Source: Aureivirga sp. CE67 (GTDB lineage Bacteria > Bacteroidota > Bacteroidia > Flavobacteriales > Flavobacteriaceae). From it: a stretch of 64,000 nucleotides of DNA. The first letter of the stretch is position 1, and every line of letters starts with the position of its first letter. Under the pieces are notes generated by a model that was given only the letters and a program-made list of their open reading frames with translations, did not search any database and was not told where the DNA came from. Location of the stretch: the NCBI RefSeq assembly GCF_015767245.1, contig NZ_JADOTV010000010.1:1-64000 (forward strand), written 5' to 3'. The position numbers and the translations under genes are program-made. Of this stretch, positions 42,936 through 52,067 are shown one piece after another.

Positions 42936-43185
42936 TTGTTTTATAAAGATTTTTGTATTATCTTTAAGTAAGAGAGATGGAAATAAAACTATGAAAGTAG
43001 TTTTAAGTATGAGGGAAAAATTTCATACACAAGTTATTTTAAGTGGCATGTTGAATTGATCGAATGTTGCGGAGCTTCTTAAAATAACTTTATGATAAAG
43101 AAAAATATGATGATTAAATAATGTTTTTTTAGTTTTTGTTAATTGATTTGAAAAGAGACTACATCGCCTGATATAGTCTCTTTTT
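42936..43185 (+). ncRNA. Candidate structured noncoding RNA
   Basis: TTG (42936-42938), a 20-bp spacer and TATCTTTA (42959-42966, one off TAnnTTTG) would start a transcript near 42973. It contains perfect hairpins AAAACTA/TAGTTTT (42985-43004) and GTATGA/TCATAC (43007-43028), and a 13-bp perfect stem AAGTTATTTTAAG/CTTAAAATAACTT (43031-43043 with 43078-43090) closing a 34-nt loop. It ends at the terminator 43151-43185. Total length is about 210 nt. The longest ORF is 22 codons. No homologue can be named; comparison with Rfam (for example Flavo-1) is needed. Confidence 0.5.
43151..43185 (+). terminator. Intrinsic terminator of the candidate RNA
   Basis: AAAAGAGACTA and TAGTCTCTTTTT pair around a 13-nt loop and are followed by Ts. 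Confidence 0.8.
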
Positions 43186-43204
43186 GCTTTTGAAGTGATT
43201 TGAA

Positions 43205-43237
43205 GCCTGCTTAATATTTAAATAAAATTAAACAGGC
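43205..43237. repeat. Inverted repeat resembling MITE-like termini
   Basis: GCCTGCTTAAT (43205-43215) and ATTAAACAGGC (43227-43237) are complementary at 10 of 11 positions. The sequence GCCTGTTTAAT matches the outer end of the element at 36952, so this may be a collapsed copy. It could also serve as a terminator for the ABC/M1 operon. Confidence 0.5.
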
Positions 43238-43269
43238 ACTTTATTTTTCACTTCTATCTAATAAACCAA

Positions 43270-46200
43270 TTAAATATCTTTTCTGTTATCATTAGAGTTT
43301 CTATCGATCAATTTATAATAAGGATCTACACCAACTTCTTTTGGTTTTTCATCTACTATAATTGAAACTTTATTATGAATCTCTGTGATTTTATGCTTTT
43401 TTAGGTATAGTTCTTTTTCTTTTGTTTTACCATCTTTTTCTTCTTCACCAAAAATTCCAATTTCGATATAATCTGCTAAAGGAGCTGAGTATAAAGGTTT
43501 TTTTCTACCTTCTTTTTGATAAGAAAGAGTATCTCCTTCTTGAAGGTTGTAATAAACTTTTCCTTTATCATTATATCTAGATTTTGCAACTTCAAATTCG
43601 ATATCAACTTTGAATTTTCCATTTTCCAATTCTTCAGTTTCAACAGAAATAATTTTATTTCTATATAAAGTTACTGTTCTAAACATATCATCAATCACAT
43701 ATTTCAAAGAATCTGGAGTCACTTTTTCGATATATGAAACCATTTCTTCAGAAGTTGTATAAGGTGCTGTTTGGAACTTCACTTTTTCTACATATTCTTT
43801 TAAAGTATTATTCAGCTTTTCTTCCCCGATATAATCACTTAGTGCATAGAAAACCAAGGAACCTTTTTGATAACGAACATAACCTTGCCCATCATTATAC
43901 ATCAATGGTTTTTCACGTTTAGTTTCAAAAGTTCTTGAAGTTGTGTATTTATCCAAAGCATCTTTTAAGAAAACTTGCATTTTTTGCTTATCATATCCTT
44001 TTTCTAAAACTTTTAAAGAAACATATTCTGACAAACTCTCAGAAAGCATCGTAGCTCCTAGAACATCTGCGCCAATAACCTGATGCGCCCACCATTGATG
44101 CGCTACTTCATGCGCAGTAATTGCATATGGATAATCTAAAGCTTCATTATCTTCATCATTTACTTCTGCAATAAATCCTACAGATTCTGAATAAGGAATT
44201 GTGTTTGGAAAAGATTGTGCAAAAGATCCTTCAGTTAACGGGAATTCTATAATTCTAGCTTGTTTGTGTTGATAAGGGCTAAAGTTTTCAGAGTTATATT
44301 TTAAAGATTCTTTAAGTCCTTTCATCATACGATCTAAATTATAATCATGCCCTTTATGATAGTAAATTTCAAGATTAATATCATTCCAGTTTTCTTTAAC
44401 TACTTCATATCTTGCAGAGTTGAAAGCATAGAAGTTCAATATTTTACTATCCATTTTATATTGGAAATAACGTCTTCCGTCTTTTTCCCACTCTTTTTGT
44501 AGGTATCCTGGAGCAATTGCAATTTGATCCATTGAAGTACTCACCGTTGCTTGGAAATCGATCCAATCAGCATCTTTTGCGATATAAGTATTTCCTAATG
44601 CCGTAGAATCTGACGGATGAGGTCTTAAATCATTTTTAGGTAATCCATATTTTTCACGGATTCCATCATCTCTTAATTCTTGCCCATCAGGATAACCAAT
44701 AGAAGGGAAGTGTGTGTTGTGGAAGAAAGTTCCATTTTCTATAATTGGTGAACTAGTTCTTAAAGCTGTATGCTCTTTATTTTCAATTTCAAAAGTGAAT
44801 TTTAAAGTATCATTTGGTTGCATTGGAGTTTTAAATCTATAAATGTCAAAGTGGAAAACAGTGTCTTCTGAAACCAGATTATTTTCTTTACTGAATTCAA
44901 ATTTACTTGGGTAATCATTATGATTTAATAGAATAGAATCAATCGGTTTGTCTGTTTTATTCACCAAAGTATATTCTCCAATAGCTTTGAAGTTTCTTTC
45001 TTTTGGAAAAATTTGCATATCTACATCAACTGCAACAATTTTTGGTTGAAGGAAGCTACTATATTTTCTATATTTTTTCTCCCATTCAACGCGTTGTAGC
45101 TCACGATCTTTTTGTGTATATCTCTTATTTTTAATATTATTTTCATGATAAATTTTAAAACCTAAAGAAAAGAAAGCGATAATTAAAACACCAAAACTAA
45201 TTGCTGTTTTTGGGTTAAAACGTTTTTTAGCAATTGAAAGCCTTTCTTTAATAGAAAATGTAATTCCTCTTGTCCAAAGTGTTATGCTAAGAATAAAAAG
45301 AGCCAAACCTAAAATTGTCCAATATGCTTTGTAAATAAAGAATGGAGAAAGAAATGCACCATATCCGTTCATGTCTGAATATCTATATCCTGGTCCTTGA
45401 TTGTATTTGAAAATCGATTGTTCAATCCCAATTGCTGAAAGGTAAGGAATTCCAATATATAACACTAAAAGAACGAAGAATCCGATATATGTATTTTTGA
45501 ATAATGTTTGAATAAAAAACGCTAAGAATGTCCAAATAACAACAGAAGCAAACTGAAGGATATAAATGTCAAAAAGATAATGTCCGATTTCATAATCATA
45601 ATATCCTCTATAAGTTTGGATAGAAATTCCAGAAATAATCACTACTAAAAATAATAAAGCTTGCATTTTTAACAAAGCAATAAACTTAGAAAGTATCAAG
45701 GTCCAGTTTGGAATTGTTGTACAATCTTCGATAACATTTATTCCTGAAGTTCTACTTCTATGAATCAATAACCCTGAATATAAAAATGTAATAATCATCA
45801 AGAAAAACGTAAAAATTGTCCCTGGGATTAATAACATTTGCCAAGTTCTAGGATAGGTGTTTGTTCCGAAAATTTCTCCAAAAGTTGTAGAAGAAATAAC
45901 TAAAAATAATACTCCAACACCAGCAATAATAATAAAAGGCCAGCTTCTAATAATGTATTTTAAATCCATGTTTGAAAACTTCCAACTAGCTTTTAAATTG
46001 TATAGGAAAGAATAGTCGAAAGTAACTTTTGGTAATTCAATATTTATAATATTTCCGAAGTTTTGCTTTACAAATCGTTCTCCTTCATTCTTTTTAAAAC
46101 TGAAAGAAATAGCATTTTGGTGAAATTGGAAGAATTTATAAATAAGCGAGAAAAGAATCGTAGAAACTCCAATCCAAATTAATCGGTTGTAAATTAATAT

Positions 46201-46920
46201 TTCTTGAATAGGAATTGGATTTACATTTCTTTCTGCTAGCGTCCATTTTTTAGTATAATAATATAAAGCTTCTCCTCCAAACGGATTTAATAATGAGCGA
46301 TATAAAATATCTTTATCTTGGTCGAAAATTATTTCGATAATATCTCCGATAAATAAGAAAAGTATAATTGCAATAAAACCTGCTGCAATGTTTCTTGTAA
46401 AAGTTACTACCCCAAAAACAATAGCTCCAATAAAAAGTACATTAGGAATAATAAAAACAAAATAAGCTTTTAAATATGGTACGATATTAAAACTTGTAAG
46501 TATTTGTTCGTTAGTTCCAGGAAGTTTAAACCCTAGCATGATTCCTAACATAATTCCTAGAATGATCAAACTAACAACAAAAAGAGAACTTAAGAATTTT
46601 CCGAATAAATATTGTGCTTTTGTAAAAGGATACGAAAACAAGATACTGTGCATGTTCGATTTAAAATCACGATATACAGAAGCTCCAATAACAGAAGGTA
46701 TCAAGAACCAAATAAAGATTGAAATTCCATTGAAAATATCATTAATTCCAACAGGAGAGTTTACGATTCTAGTAGAAACGTTACTACCAGTTAAGGATTC
46801 AAAAATTCCTCCACTAATTGCTGCAAATAAAACAGAAATAAGGAAAAATAACCCTAAAAAAACATAGAAAGTAGGGTTTTTGAACCAATATTTTAATTCA
46901 AATTTAAATATTTTAAGCAT
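43270..46920 (-). CDS. ABC transporter permease fused to M1-family aminopeptidase
   Basis: This is a 1216-residue protein. The first 590 residues hold two sets of ABC-2-type membrane helices. Residues about 625-1080 form a gluzincin domain with zinc motif HEVAHQWWAHQ (His937, Glu938, His941) and Glu961 as third ligand in LSESLSEY. A late Tyr lies in VRYQKGSLVFYALS. This permease/M1-aminopeptidase architecture is known in Bacteroidetes. The peptidase is expected outside the membrane. The ATPase gene lies 17 bp upstream. The complex may import or cleave peptides; its substrate is unknown. Confidence 0.9.
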   Translation of the reverse strand: MLKIFKFELKYWFKNPTFYVFLGLFFLISVLFAAISGGIFESLTGSNVSTRIVNSPVGINDIFNGISIFIWFLIPSVIGASVYRDFKSNMHSILFSYPFTKAQYLFGKFLSSLFVVSLIILGIMLGIMLGFKLPGTNEQILTSFNIVPYLKAYFVFIIPNVLFIGAIVFGVVTFTRNIAAGFIAIILFLFIGDIIEIIFDQDKDILYRSLLNPFGGEALYYYTKKWTLAERNVNPIPIQEILIYNRLIWIGVSTILFSLIYKFFQFHQNAISFSFKKNEGERFVKQNFGNIINIELPKVTFDYSFLYNLKASWKFSNMDLKYIIRSWPFIIIAGVGVLFLVISSTTFGEIFGTNTYPRTWQMLLIPGTIFTFFLMIITFLYSGLLIHRSRTSGINVIEDCTTIPNWTLILSKFIALLKMQALLFLVVIISGISIQTYRGYYDYEIGHYLFDIYILQFASVVIWTFLAFFIQTLFKNTYIGFFVLLVLYIGIPYLSAIGIEQSIFKYNQGPGYRYSDMNGYGAFLSPFFIYKAYWTILGLALFILSITLWTRGITFSIKERLSIAKKRFNPKTAISFGVLIIAFFSLGFKIYHENNIKNKRYTQKDRELQRVEWEKKYRKYSSFLQPKIVAVDVDMQIFPKERNFKAIGEYTLVNKTDKPIDSILLNHNDYPSKFEFSKENNLVSEDTVFHFDIYRFKTPMQPNDTLKFTFEIENKEHTALRTSSPIIENGTFFHNTHFPSIGYPDGQELRDDGIREKYGLPKNDLRPHPSDSTALGNTYIAKDADWIDFQATVSTSMDQIAIAPGYLQKEWEKDGRRYFQYKMDSKILNFYAFNSARYEVVKENWNDINLEIYYHKGHDYNLDRMMKGLKESLKYNSENFSPYQHKQARIIEFPLTEGSFAQSFPNTIPYSESVGFIAEVNDEDNEALDYPYAITAHEVAHQWWAHQVIGADVLGATMLSESLSEYVSLKVLEKGYDKQKMQVFLKDALDKYTTSRTFETKREKPLMYNDGQGYVRYQKGSLVFYALSDYIGEEKLNNTLKEYVEKVKFQTAPYTTSEEMVSYIEKVTPDSLKYVIDDMFRTVTLYRNKIISVETEELENGKFKVDIEFEVAKSRYNDKGKVYYNLQEGDTLSYQKEGRKKPLYSAPLADYIEIGIFGEEEKDGKTKEKELYLKKHKITEIHNKVSIIVDEKPKEVGVDPYYKLIDRNSNDNRKDI

Positions 46921-46937
46921 GGTTGGTGAAATATTGG

Positions 46938-47834
46938 TTATACAATTGTTTTTGCGTTAACTTCGTCTTCTTTTAAATATTTGAAGTAAACATCATCCAG
47001 TTGTGGAGTTGCTGCCTTAAAATCTTCAGAAGGTTTTGTTTCTGATAAAACTCGAATATTTAAAGTATTATCTTGGTTGAAATTAGAAGATAAAATATCA
47101 AACATAGTTTTGTTTGCGTCCAATTCTTCTCTAGAAATAGTTTTAGTCCAGATTTGTCCTTCCATTTCTTTTGTAGCTTCCATCGGAGTTGTGTGTTTCA
47201 ATATTCTTCCTCCATTTAGGATTGCCATTTCGTTACAAAGCTCTTTTACATCTTCAACAATATGCGTAGAGAAAATTACTGTTGAATTTGTTCCAACTTC
47301 TCTTAAAACATTTAAAAAACGATGTCTTTCAGCCGGATCTAAACCAGCTGTTGGCTCATCTACGATAATTAATCTTGGATTGTTTAAAAGTAATTGTGCT
47401 ATTCCAAATCTTTGTTTCATACCACCAGAATAACCAGCAACATTTTTATCTTTCATATCATAAAGATTTGTGATTTCTAAGACTTCTTGTACAATTCTTC
47501 TTTGCTCTTGTTTTGAAGAAATTCCTTTAAGCGTAGCGAAATAGAAAAGCAAATCTTCAGCACTCATTTTTGGATAAACCCCGAAAGATTGAGGAAGGTA
47601 ACCTAAAGTCTTTCGAAGCTCCATTTTATTTTCTAAAATATCATTTCCTTCAAAAAAGATTTTCCCAGAGTCAGGATCTTGCAATGTTGCAATGGTTCTC
47701 ATTAAAGATGATTTTCCTGCACCGTTTGGTCCAAGTAATCCAAACATTCCCGTTCCTATTTCTATAGATACATTATCAATAGCTTTTACACCATTTTTGT
47801 ACGTTTTTGTCAAATTCTGTATTGATAGCTTCAT
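46938..47834 (-). CDS. ABC transporter ATP-binding protein
   Basis: This is a 298-residue ATPase and partner of the downstream permease/M1 fusion (17-bp gap). Walker A is GLLGPNGAGKSS, the signature is YSGGMKQRFG, Walker B is LIIVDEPTAGLDP, and the H-loop is STHIVED. The C-terminal stretch LDDVYFKYLKEDE is of the drug-exporter/Na+-exporter ATPase type. It is transcribed first in the operon. A promoter is not visible by consensus. Confidence 0.92.
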   Translation of the reverse strand: MKLSIQNLTKTYKNGVKAIDNVSIEIGTGMFGLLGPNGAGKSSLMRTIATLQDPDSGKIFFEGNDILENKMELRKTLGYLPQSFGVYPKMSAEDLLFYFATLKGISSKQEQRRIVQEVLEITNLYDMKDKNVAGYSGGMKQRFGIAQLLLNNPRLIIVDEPTAGLDPAERHRFLNVLREVGTNSTVIFSTHIVEDVKELCNEMAILNGGRILKHTTPMEATKEMEGQIWTKTISREELDANKTMFDILSSNFNQDNTLNIRVLSETKPSEDFKAATPQLDDVYFKYLKEDEVNAKTIV

Positions 47835-47935
47835 AATTTATTATTGTTTTTATGATAAGACATAGTTTAGTAGAATTTGTTACATCGCTTTTATTAAAAA
47901 ATCGAATAAATCTTTTTTAAACAATTTATAATCAA

Positions 47936-47943
47936 TATTTTTG
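47936..47943 (+). promoter_or_regulatory. -10 box of the 47963 gene
   Basis: TATTTTTG matches TAnnTTTG perfectly and lies 19 bp before the start codon at 47963. Confidence 0.6.
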
Positions 47944-47962
47944 CGCCTTTAAACCTTCAAAT

Positions 47963-48337
47963 ATGAAAAATAAAATATTCTTTTTAACTTTAGTTTTTTA
48001 CTTTTTAACTAAAATTGCTTACTCTCAAATGTATGAATGTACGCTTGTGAGAACCGTAAATGATATTACAGTAGACAAAAAAGTTTTTTATCATGCTTTA
48101 AATTCAGAATCAAAAGTTAATTTTCAAGGACTTTCTTATGATTTGAAACTAGAAACTTTACAACAAGATTCTTTTTTAGATTTTTATTTAACTATTGAAA
48201 AATTTGGAAAAGATATTATCTATTATACTGAATTTTCACTAGAAGCTACTAAAACTGAGTCGTTTAATTTTGCATTTAAGTCGAATGGATTTAATGGAGA
48301 ATGTAATTGTGAATTATTCAAAGAAGAAGAGGAATAA
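47963..48337 (+). CDS. Hypothetical exported protein
   Basis: This is a 124-residue protein with a signal peptide (IFFLTLVFYFLTKIAYSQ, residues 5-22). The mature part has two Cys pairs: one early (MYECTLVRTV) and a late CNCELF. These could form disulfides in the periplasm. No family recognised. It has its own -10 box. Confidence 0.65.
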   Translation: MKNKIFFLTLVFYFLTKIAYSQMYECTLVRTVNDITVDKKVFYHALNSESKVNFQGLSYDLKLETLQQDSFLDFYLTIEKFGKDIIYYTEFSLEATKTESFNFAFKSNGFNGECNCELFKEEEE

Positions 48338-48424
48338 TAATTGAGTTTTACTACAACTTTCTTAACAAATTTTTTAGATTTTTCAGACTAAGAAAACTCT
48401 ACATTTGCCAAAAACACAGAGGTA

Positions 48425-49174
48425 ATGAAAACAAAAATGATCATGCTGCTGGTTTTTGGCTTTTTTTTTATTGCTTGTAAAGAGTCAAAACCAAAGGAAC
48501 TTTCTGCAGATGAAATTGTAAACAAAGCAATTGAGAAGGCTGGGGGAGAGAAATACAACAATTTAGATTTCAGTTTTAAATTTCGAGATAAAGAATATTT
48601 CGTTAAAAGAAAAGATGGACTTTTTGAATATTCAAGAGTTCAATTAGATAGTTTGAATCGAAAAATTATCGATAAACTTGACAATAATGGATTGGTTAGA
48701 ACTATTGATGGAGAAGTTCAAAAGTTGGAAAAAAAGAAGTCTGATGCTTATGCAGAGTCGGTAAATTCGGTTGTTTATTTTGCATTATTACCTCACGGTT
48801 TGAATGATAAGGCTGTAAATAAAACTTTACTTGGAGTAACGGAAATAGGTGATAATCAATATTTTAAGATAAAAGTTACTTTTGCAAAAGAAGGTGGTGG
48901 AACTGATTATGAAGATGAATATATTTATTATATTGATAATCAGCAATATAAAGTATCTTATTTGTCGTATAACTTTAAGGTGAATGATGGCGGTTCTCGC
49001 TTTCGAAAAGCTGTAAATGAGCGTGTTAGTAACGGTATTCGGTTTGTGGACTACTTAAACTATAAACCGAAAATTAAAACCTTAGATATCCAAGATTTTG
49101 ATCAAAAGTTTCAAAATGGAGAATTAGAATTGGTTTCTAGAATCAAAATGGAGAACATACAATTTTACGAATAG
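48425..49174 (+). CDS. Lipoprotein, DUF6503-like
   Basis: This is a 249-residue protein with a lipoprotein signal peptide (FGFFFIACKES, lipobox Cys18). The mature part begins LSADEIVNKAIEKAGGEKYNNL and continues with DFSFKFRDKEYFVKR, which I recall as DUF6503 in Bacteroidetes. The fold is probably lipocalin- or LolA-like, with the usual aromatic strands. No close partner genes. Confidence 0.75.
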   Translation: MKTKMIMLLVFGFFFIACKESKPKELSADEIVNKAIEKAGGEKYNNLDFSFKFRDKEYFVKRKDGLFEYSRVQLDSLNRKIIDKLDNNGLVRTIDGEVQKLEKKKSDAYAESVNSVVYFALLPHGLNDKAVNKTLLGVTEIGDNQYFKIKVTFAKEGGGTDYEDEYIYYIDNQQYKVSYLSYNFKVNDGGSRFRKAVNERVSNGIRFVDYLNYKPKIKTLDIQDFDQKFQNGELELVSRIKMENIQFYE

Positions 49175-49535
49175 AAAATCTTTATAGTAGATTTTATTTC
49201 AAATCAATCATAATTTTTTCTTATGATAAAATCTGAAATGAAATATTCACGAAAAAAAGAACGAACTAATATTTTTTGGTTGGTTCTTTTTTTGTTTTTG
49301 AAAATAGGATTTTGAATTTTAAGTTAATCTAAAAATTTACTTTTTGGAGTGATTTAAACTTAGATTTTCTTTTGACTAATGATTATTTATTTTTTACGAA
49401 AAAGAAAATTAAAGCTGAAACAGATTGTTAATTCAATGTTTAAAGTGGATTTTAAGCGTTTTAAAGAAGTTTGTGTGTTTTGTTAGATAAAGTTGTGTCA
49501 ATAAAATAAAAGTTTATTAAAACGAATATTTTAGT
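49175..49535. other. Gene-free stretch with a terminator
   Basis: Only the terminator hairpin at 49251-49292 is recognisable. The remaining AT-rich DNA between 49293 and the SRAP gene contains no ORF or repeat that I can support. Confidence 0.6.
49251..49292 (+). terminator. Intrinsic terminator downstream of the DUF6503-like gene
   Basis: GAAAAAAAGAACGAACTA pairs with TGGTTGGTTCTTTTTTT with one or two mismatches, followed by Ts. Confidence 0.75.
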
Positions 49536-50261
49536 TTAAAATACACCGTAATCCATTTTTTCAAGAAAAGAACTTTCATTGGTATCAATTTTCGGGTTGA
49601 ATAAATTTCGATCTACTGTGTGATAAGCAATATTTTCTTCAGAATAATTGAAATGCATCATTTCGTAGATTTCACTTTTTGATTTATTTTCATCCAACCA
49701 CATTTTTTCATTTCCTTTTGAAAGTAAAATTGGTTGTCTTTTTTTTGTGTTATGAATTTTAGAAAAAAGAGGAGAAGCTTCTTTTGTCAAAATTGAAAAA
49801 GTAACTGTTTTCCCAATAATCGAATAAATTCCTGCAAGGGAAAAACAATTCTGATCTTTTGGAAAAACATAAACAGGATATTTTTTCTTTTCAAATTCAT
49901 GCGGTTCAAAAAAACCTGTAACCGGAATTATACATCTTCGAGTATAAATAGATTCTTTATACAAAAAATGATCAAAAACTTTTTCGGCTTGTGCATTTAA
50001 ACCTCCACCAAATTTGATTGCTTCTTTGTAATAATTATCCAAAGAATCTGGATGGATATTTTTAGGAACAATTCCCCAACGACCTGGAAAAAGCACAGAA
50101 TTTTTCTCTTGAGGAATCAAAAGCATATTCGGATGCGCAAATCCATTGAGATGAAATTGCGGAACATCAAAATACGGACGATTCACTTTTTCAGATAATT
50201 TTACCTGAAATCGATTTTCCAATTCTTGCACTTTTTTTGTTTGTGAACTATGAAAACACAT
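49536..50261 (-). CDS. SRAP-domain protein (YedK/HMCES-like)
   Basis: This is a 241-residue SRAP (SOS-response-associated peptidase) protein. The N-terminus is Met-Cys2 (CFHSSQTKK), the residue that forms a covalent thiazolidine with abasic sites. RWGIVPKNIH, GLNAQAEKVF (Asn and Glu), RRCIIPVTGFFEPHEFEKK and YHTVDRN are family motifs. Its job is to shield single-stranded abasic sites. It is 15 bp downstream of umuC on the same strand, so it belongs to a DNA-damage operon. Confidence 0.92.
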   Translation of the reverse strand: MCFHSSQTKKVQELENRFQVKLSEKVNRPYFDVPQFHLNGFAHPNMLLIPQEKNSVLFPGRWGIVPKNIHPDSLDNYYKEAIKFGGGLNAQAEKVFDHFLYKESIYTRRCIIPVTGFFEPHEFEKKKYPVYVFPKDQNCFSLAGIYSIIGKTVTFSILTKEASPLFSKIHNTKKRQPILLSKGNEKMWLDENKSKSEIYEMMHFNYSEENIAYHTVDRNLFNPKIDTNESSFLEKMDYGVF

Positions 50262-50276
50262 ATCTAAACTTTTTTC

Positions 50277-51554
50277 TTAATCTTTCTTTACTTTTTTTGC
50301 TTGCACCGAAATTACCTCATGAATATTTGTTGTATATCTTGGAGATAATCTTTCTTGTTTCATTTTCCATTGTTTGTCCAACGATTGCCCTCCGAATTTT
50401 ACTTTATTATTTCCATAAGAAGTATTCAACCGATCCACAATTTTCATCAAATCTTCGTGTTTTGGATTTTCTTCTGAAAACAAACTAAACTGTTTTTGAT
50501 CACTTGGTGTTAATCCCATCACAATCACACCAGCTTTTTTGTATTGATAGCCTTTTTGAAAAATTGCTTCCAAACCTTTTGTGGCATATTTTACCAAATC
50601 AATACTTGAGTTTGTCGGAAATTCTGTATTTACCACAATGTTTTTTCCATATTGAGGTAAATCTTTTCGAAAACCATTGGTGTGTAAAAAAATCATCAAA
50701 AGATTACAATGTGAATTTTGCTTACGAAGTTTTTCTCCACAAGAAACAGCAAAAGTGCTAACCCTTTCTCGAATGTCATCAAAATCAGAAAGCATTCTGT
50801 CGAAAGAACGAGTTGTTGCAATCATTTTTTTCGAATTCGGTTCTTCTAAATCTAAAGTTGGTTTTCCCTCCAAATCATGTTTTAATCGAAGCCCAACAAC
50901 TGTCATATTTCTTCGAACCCATTCATCAGGAAGTTCTGTAAACTGAAGAGCATTGGTAACTTGAATATTTCGTAAACGTTTTGCATGTCTTCTCCCGATT
51001 CCCCAAACATCCTCAATAGCCAACCATTTTAAAGCTTTCAATCTCTTTTCTTCCGAATCAATAATATAAATTCCATTTGTTCTTTCTGGAAATTTCTTTG
51101 CAATTCGATTTGCAACTTTTGCTAAAGCTTTGGTAGGAGCAATTCCGATACTGATAGGAATTCCAGTTCCTTTCGTAACTCGATATTTCATTTGAGAAGC
51201 AATTTTTTTCAAATCAAAAAGTTCAAAACCTTCAAATTTTAAAAAAGCTTCATCGATACTATAGATTTCAATTTCTGGTGTAAATTCGGAAAGGAGATTC
51301 ATCACGCGACTACTCATGTCTCCATATAAAGCGTAATTGGAAGAAAAAACATGAATATCATTTTTCTCAAAAACAGCTTTGAATTTAAATGCTGGAGCAC
51401 CCATTGGAATTCCTAATTTTTTAGCTTCATTTGAACGCGCAATTACACAACCATCGTTGTTGGAAAGTACCACAACAGGTTTTTTGTTCAATGCAGGATT
51501 GAAAACTCTCTCGCAAGAAGCATAAAAATTATTACAATCGACTAAAGCAAACAT
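50277..51554 (-). CDS. umuC: Y-family DNA polymerase V subunit UmuC
   Basis: This protein has 425 residues from the ATG at 51554. An in-frame start at 51656 would add 34 residues read from inside umuD, so I rejected it. The start FALVDCNNFYASCERVF, NNDGCVIARSNEA, the catalytic SIDEAF, and the C-terminal KFGGQSLDKQWKMKQE are UmuC/Y-polymerase hallmarks. It makes translesion synthesis past damaged bases. The start overlaps the umuD stop (ATGA), so the two are translationally coupled. Confidence 0.93.
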   Translation of the reverse strand: MFALVDCNNFYASCERVFNPALNKKPVVVLSNNDGCVIARSNEAKKLGIPMGAPAFKFKAVFEKNDIHVFSSNYALYGDMSSRVMNLLSEFTPEIEIYSIDEAFLKFEGFELFDLKKIASQMKYRVTKGTGIPISIGIAPTKALAKVANRIAKKFPERTNGIYIIDSEEKRLKALKWLAIEDVWGIGRRHAKRLRNIQVTNALQFTELPDEWVRRNMTVVGLRLKHDLEGKPTLDLEEPNSKKMIATTRSFDRMLSDFDDIRERVSTFAVSCGEKLRKQNSHCNLLMIFLHTNGFRKDLPQYGKNIVVNTEFPTNSSIDLVKYATKGLEAIFQKGYQYKKAGVIVMGLTPSDQKQFSLFSEENPKHEDLMKIVDRLNTSYGNNKVKFGGQSLDKQWKMKQERLSPRYTTNIHEVISVQAKKVKKD

Positions 51555-52006
51555 CAGAAACTTTTGATTACATTGGTTACAATTCCCCAAATGATAAAGT
51601 CGTTGTCTTCGGTAACTTTGATAGGCTCGTAGGCTTCGTTTTCGGCAATCAGCCAAACAATATCTTTTTCGATCTTAATTCTTTTTACAGTAAATTCTCC
51701 ATCAATAAAACAAACTGCAATTTTGTCGTTTTTTGGTTCCAAGCTTTTATCAATAATCAATAAATCGCCATCATTAATTCCTGCATTAATCATAGAATCT
51801 CCGCAAACACGACCATAAAAAGTTGTACTCGGATTTTTAATTAAATGTTTGTTTAAATCAATATTGATGTCTAAAAAATCATCTGCAGGTGAAGGAAATC
51901 CAGCACTGATACCAGAATTTACTAAAGGTAAATTTAGTTCGGAAGAAATATCTACATTGTAGAATTCTATTGTTTTGGCATTATATATTTTTCGCAACTT
52001 CATCAT
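51554..52006 (-). CDS. umuD: UmuD, LexA-like S24 autopeptidase
   Basis: This is a 150-residue S24-family protein. The cleavage site is Ala35-Gly36 in GISAGFPSP, the Ser71 nucleophile lies in GDSM, and the Lys108 general base lies in EFTVKRI. RecA* stimulates self-cleavage to UmuD', the activated subunit of polymerase V. It is promoted by a strong TTTG-N19-TACCTTTG promoter (52067-52037). Confidence 0.93.
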   Translation of the reverse strand: MMKLRKIYNAKTIEFYNVDISSELNLPLVNSGISAGFPSPADDFLDINIDLNKHLIKNPSTTFYGRVCGDSMINAGINDGDLLIIDKSLEPKNDKIAVCFIDGEFTVKRIKIEKDIVWLIAENEAYEPIKVTEDNDFIIWGIVTNVIKSF

Positions 52007-52036
52007 TTTCTTTCTAACACTCTTAATTGCCTGTTA

Positions 52037-52067
52037 CAAAGGTATTAAAGTTTTAGTTTTTGGCAAA
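52037..52067 (-). promoter_or_regulatory. Consensus promoter of the umuDC-SRAP operon
   Basis: Reading leftwards, TTTG (52067-52064), a 19-bp spacer and TACCTTTG (52044-52037) match the Bacteroidetes TTTG/TAnnTTTG consensus completely, 30 bp before the umuD start. No LexA-type operator can be recognised around it. Confidence 0.7.

Larger units (their letters stand above)
42876..43269. other. Gene-free stretch carrying a candidate structured RNA
   Basis: No ORF of 25 residues or more fits a gene. The stretch is dominated by the hairpin series at 42985-43185 with its own promoter-like pair, followed by a separate inverted repeat at 43205-43237. Confidence 0.6.

Noticed and set aside
42991-43059. 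A 22-codon peptide MKVVLSMREKF... in the candidate RNA
   Set aside because: Too short, overlapping two perfect hairpins, and no ribosome site; a structured RNA explains the region better, although a dual-function RNA cannot be excluded.
46538-46867. Plus-strand ORF of 109 codons in the ABC/M1 gene
   Set aside because: Antisense shadow of the membrane region; no start context or independent motif.
51555-51656. N-terminal extension of UmuC by 34 residues
   Set aside because: The extension is read out of frame from umuD and lacks similarity to Y-family polymerases; the internal ATG at 51554 gives the normal start and the ATGA overlap.
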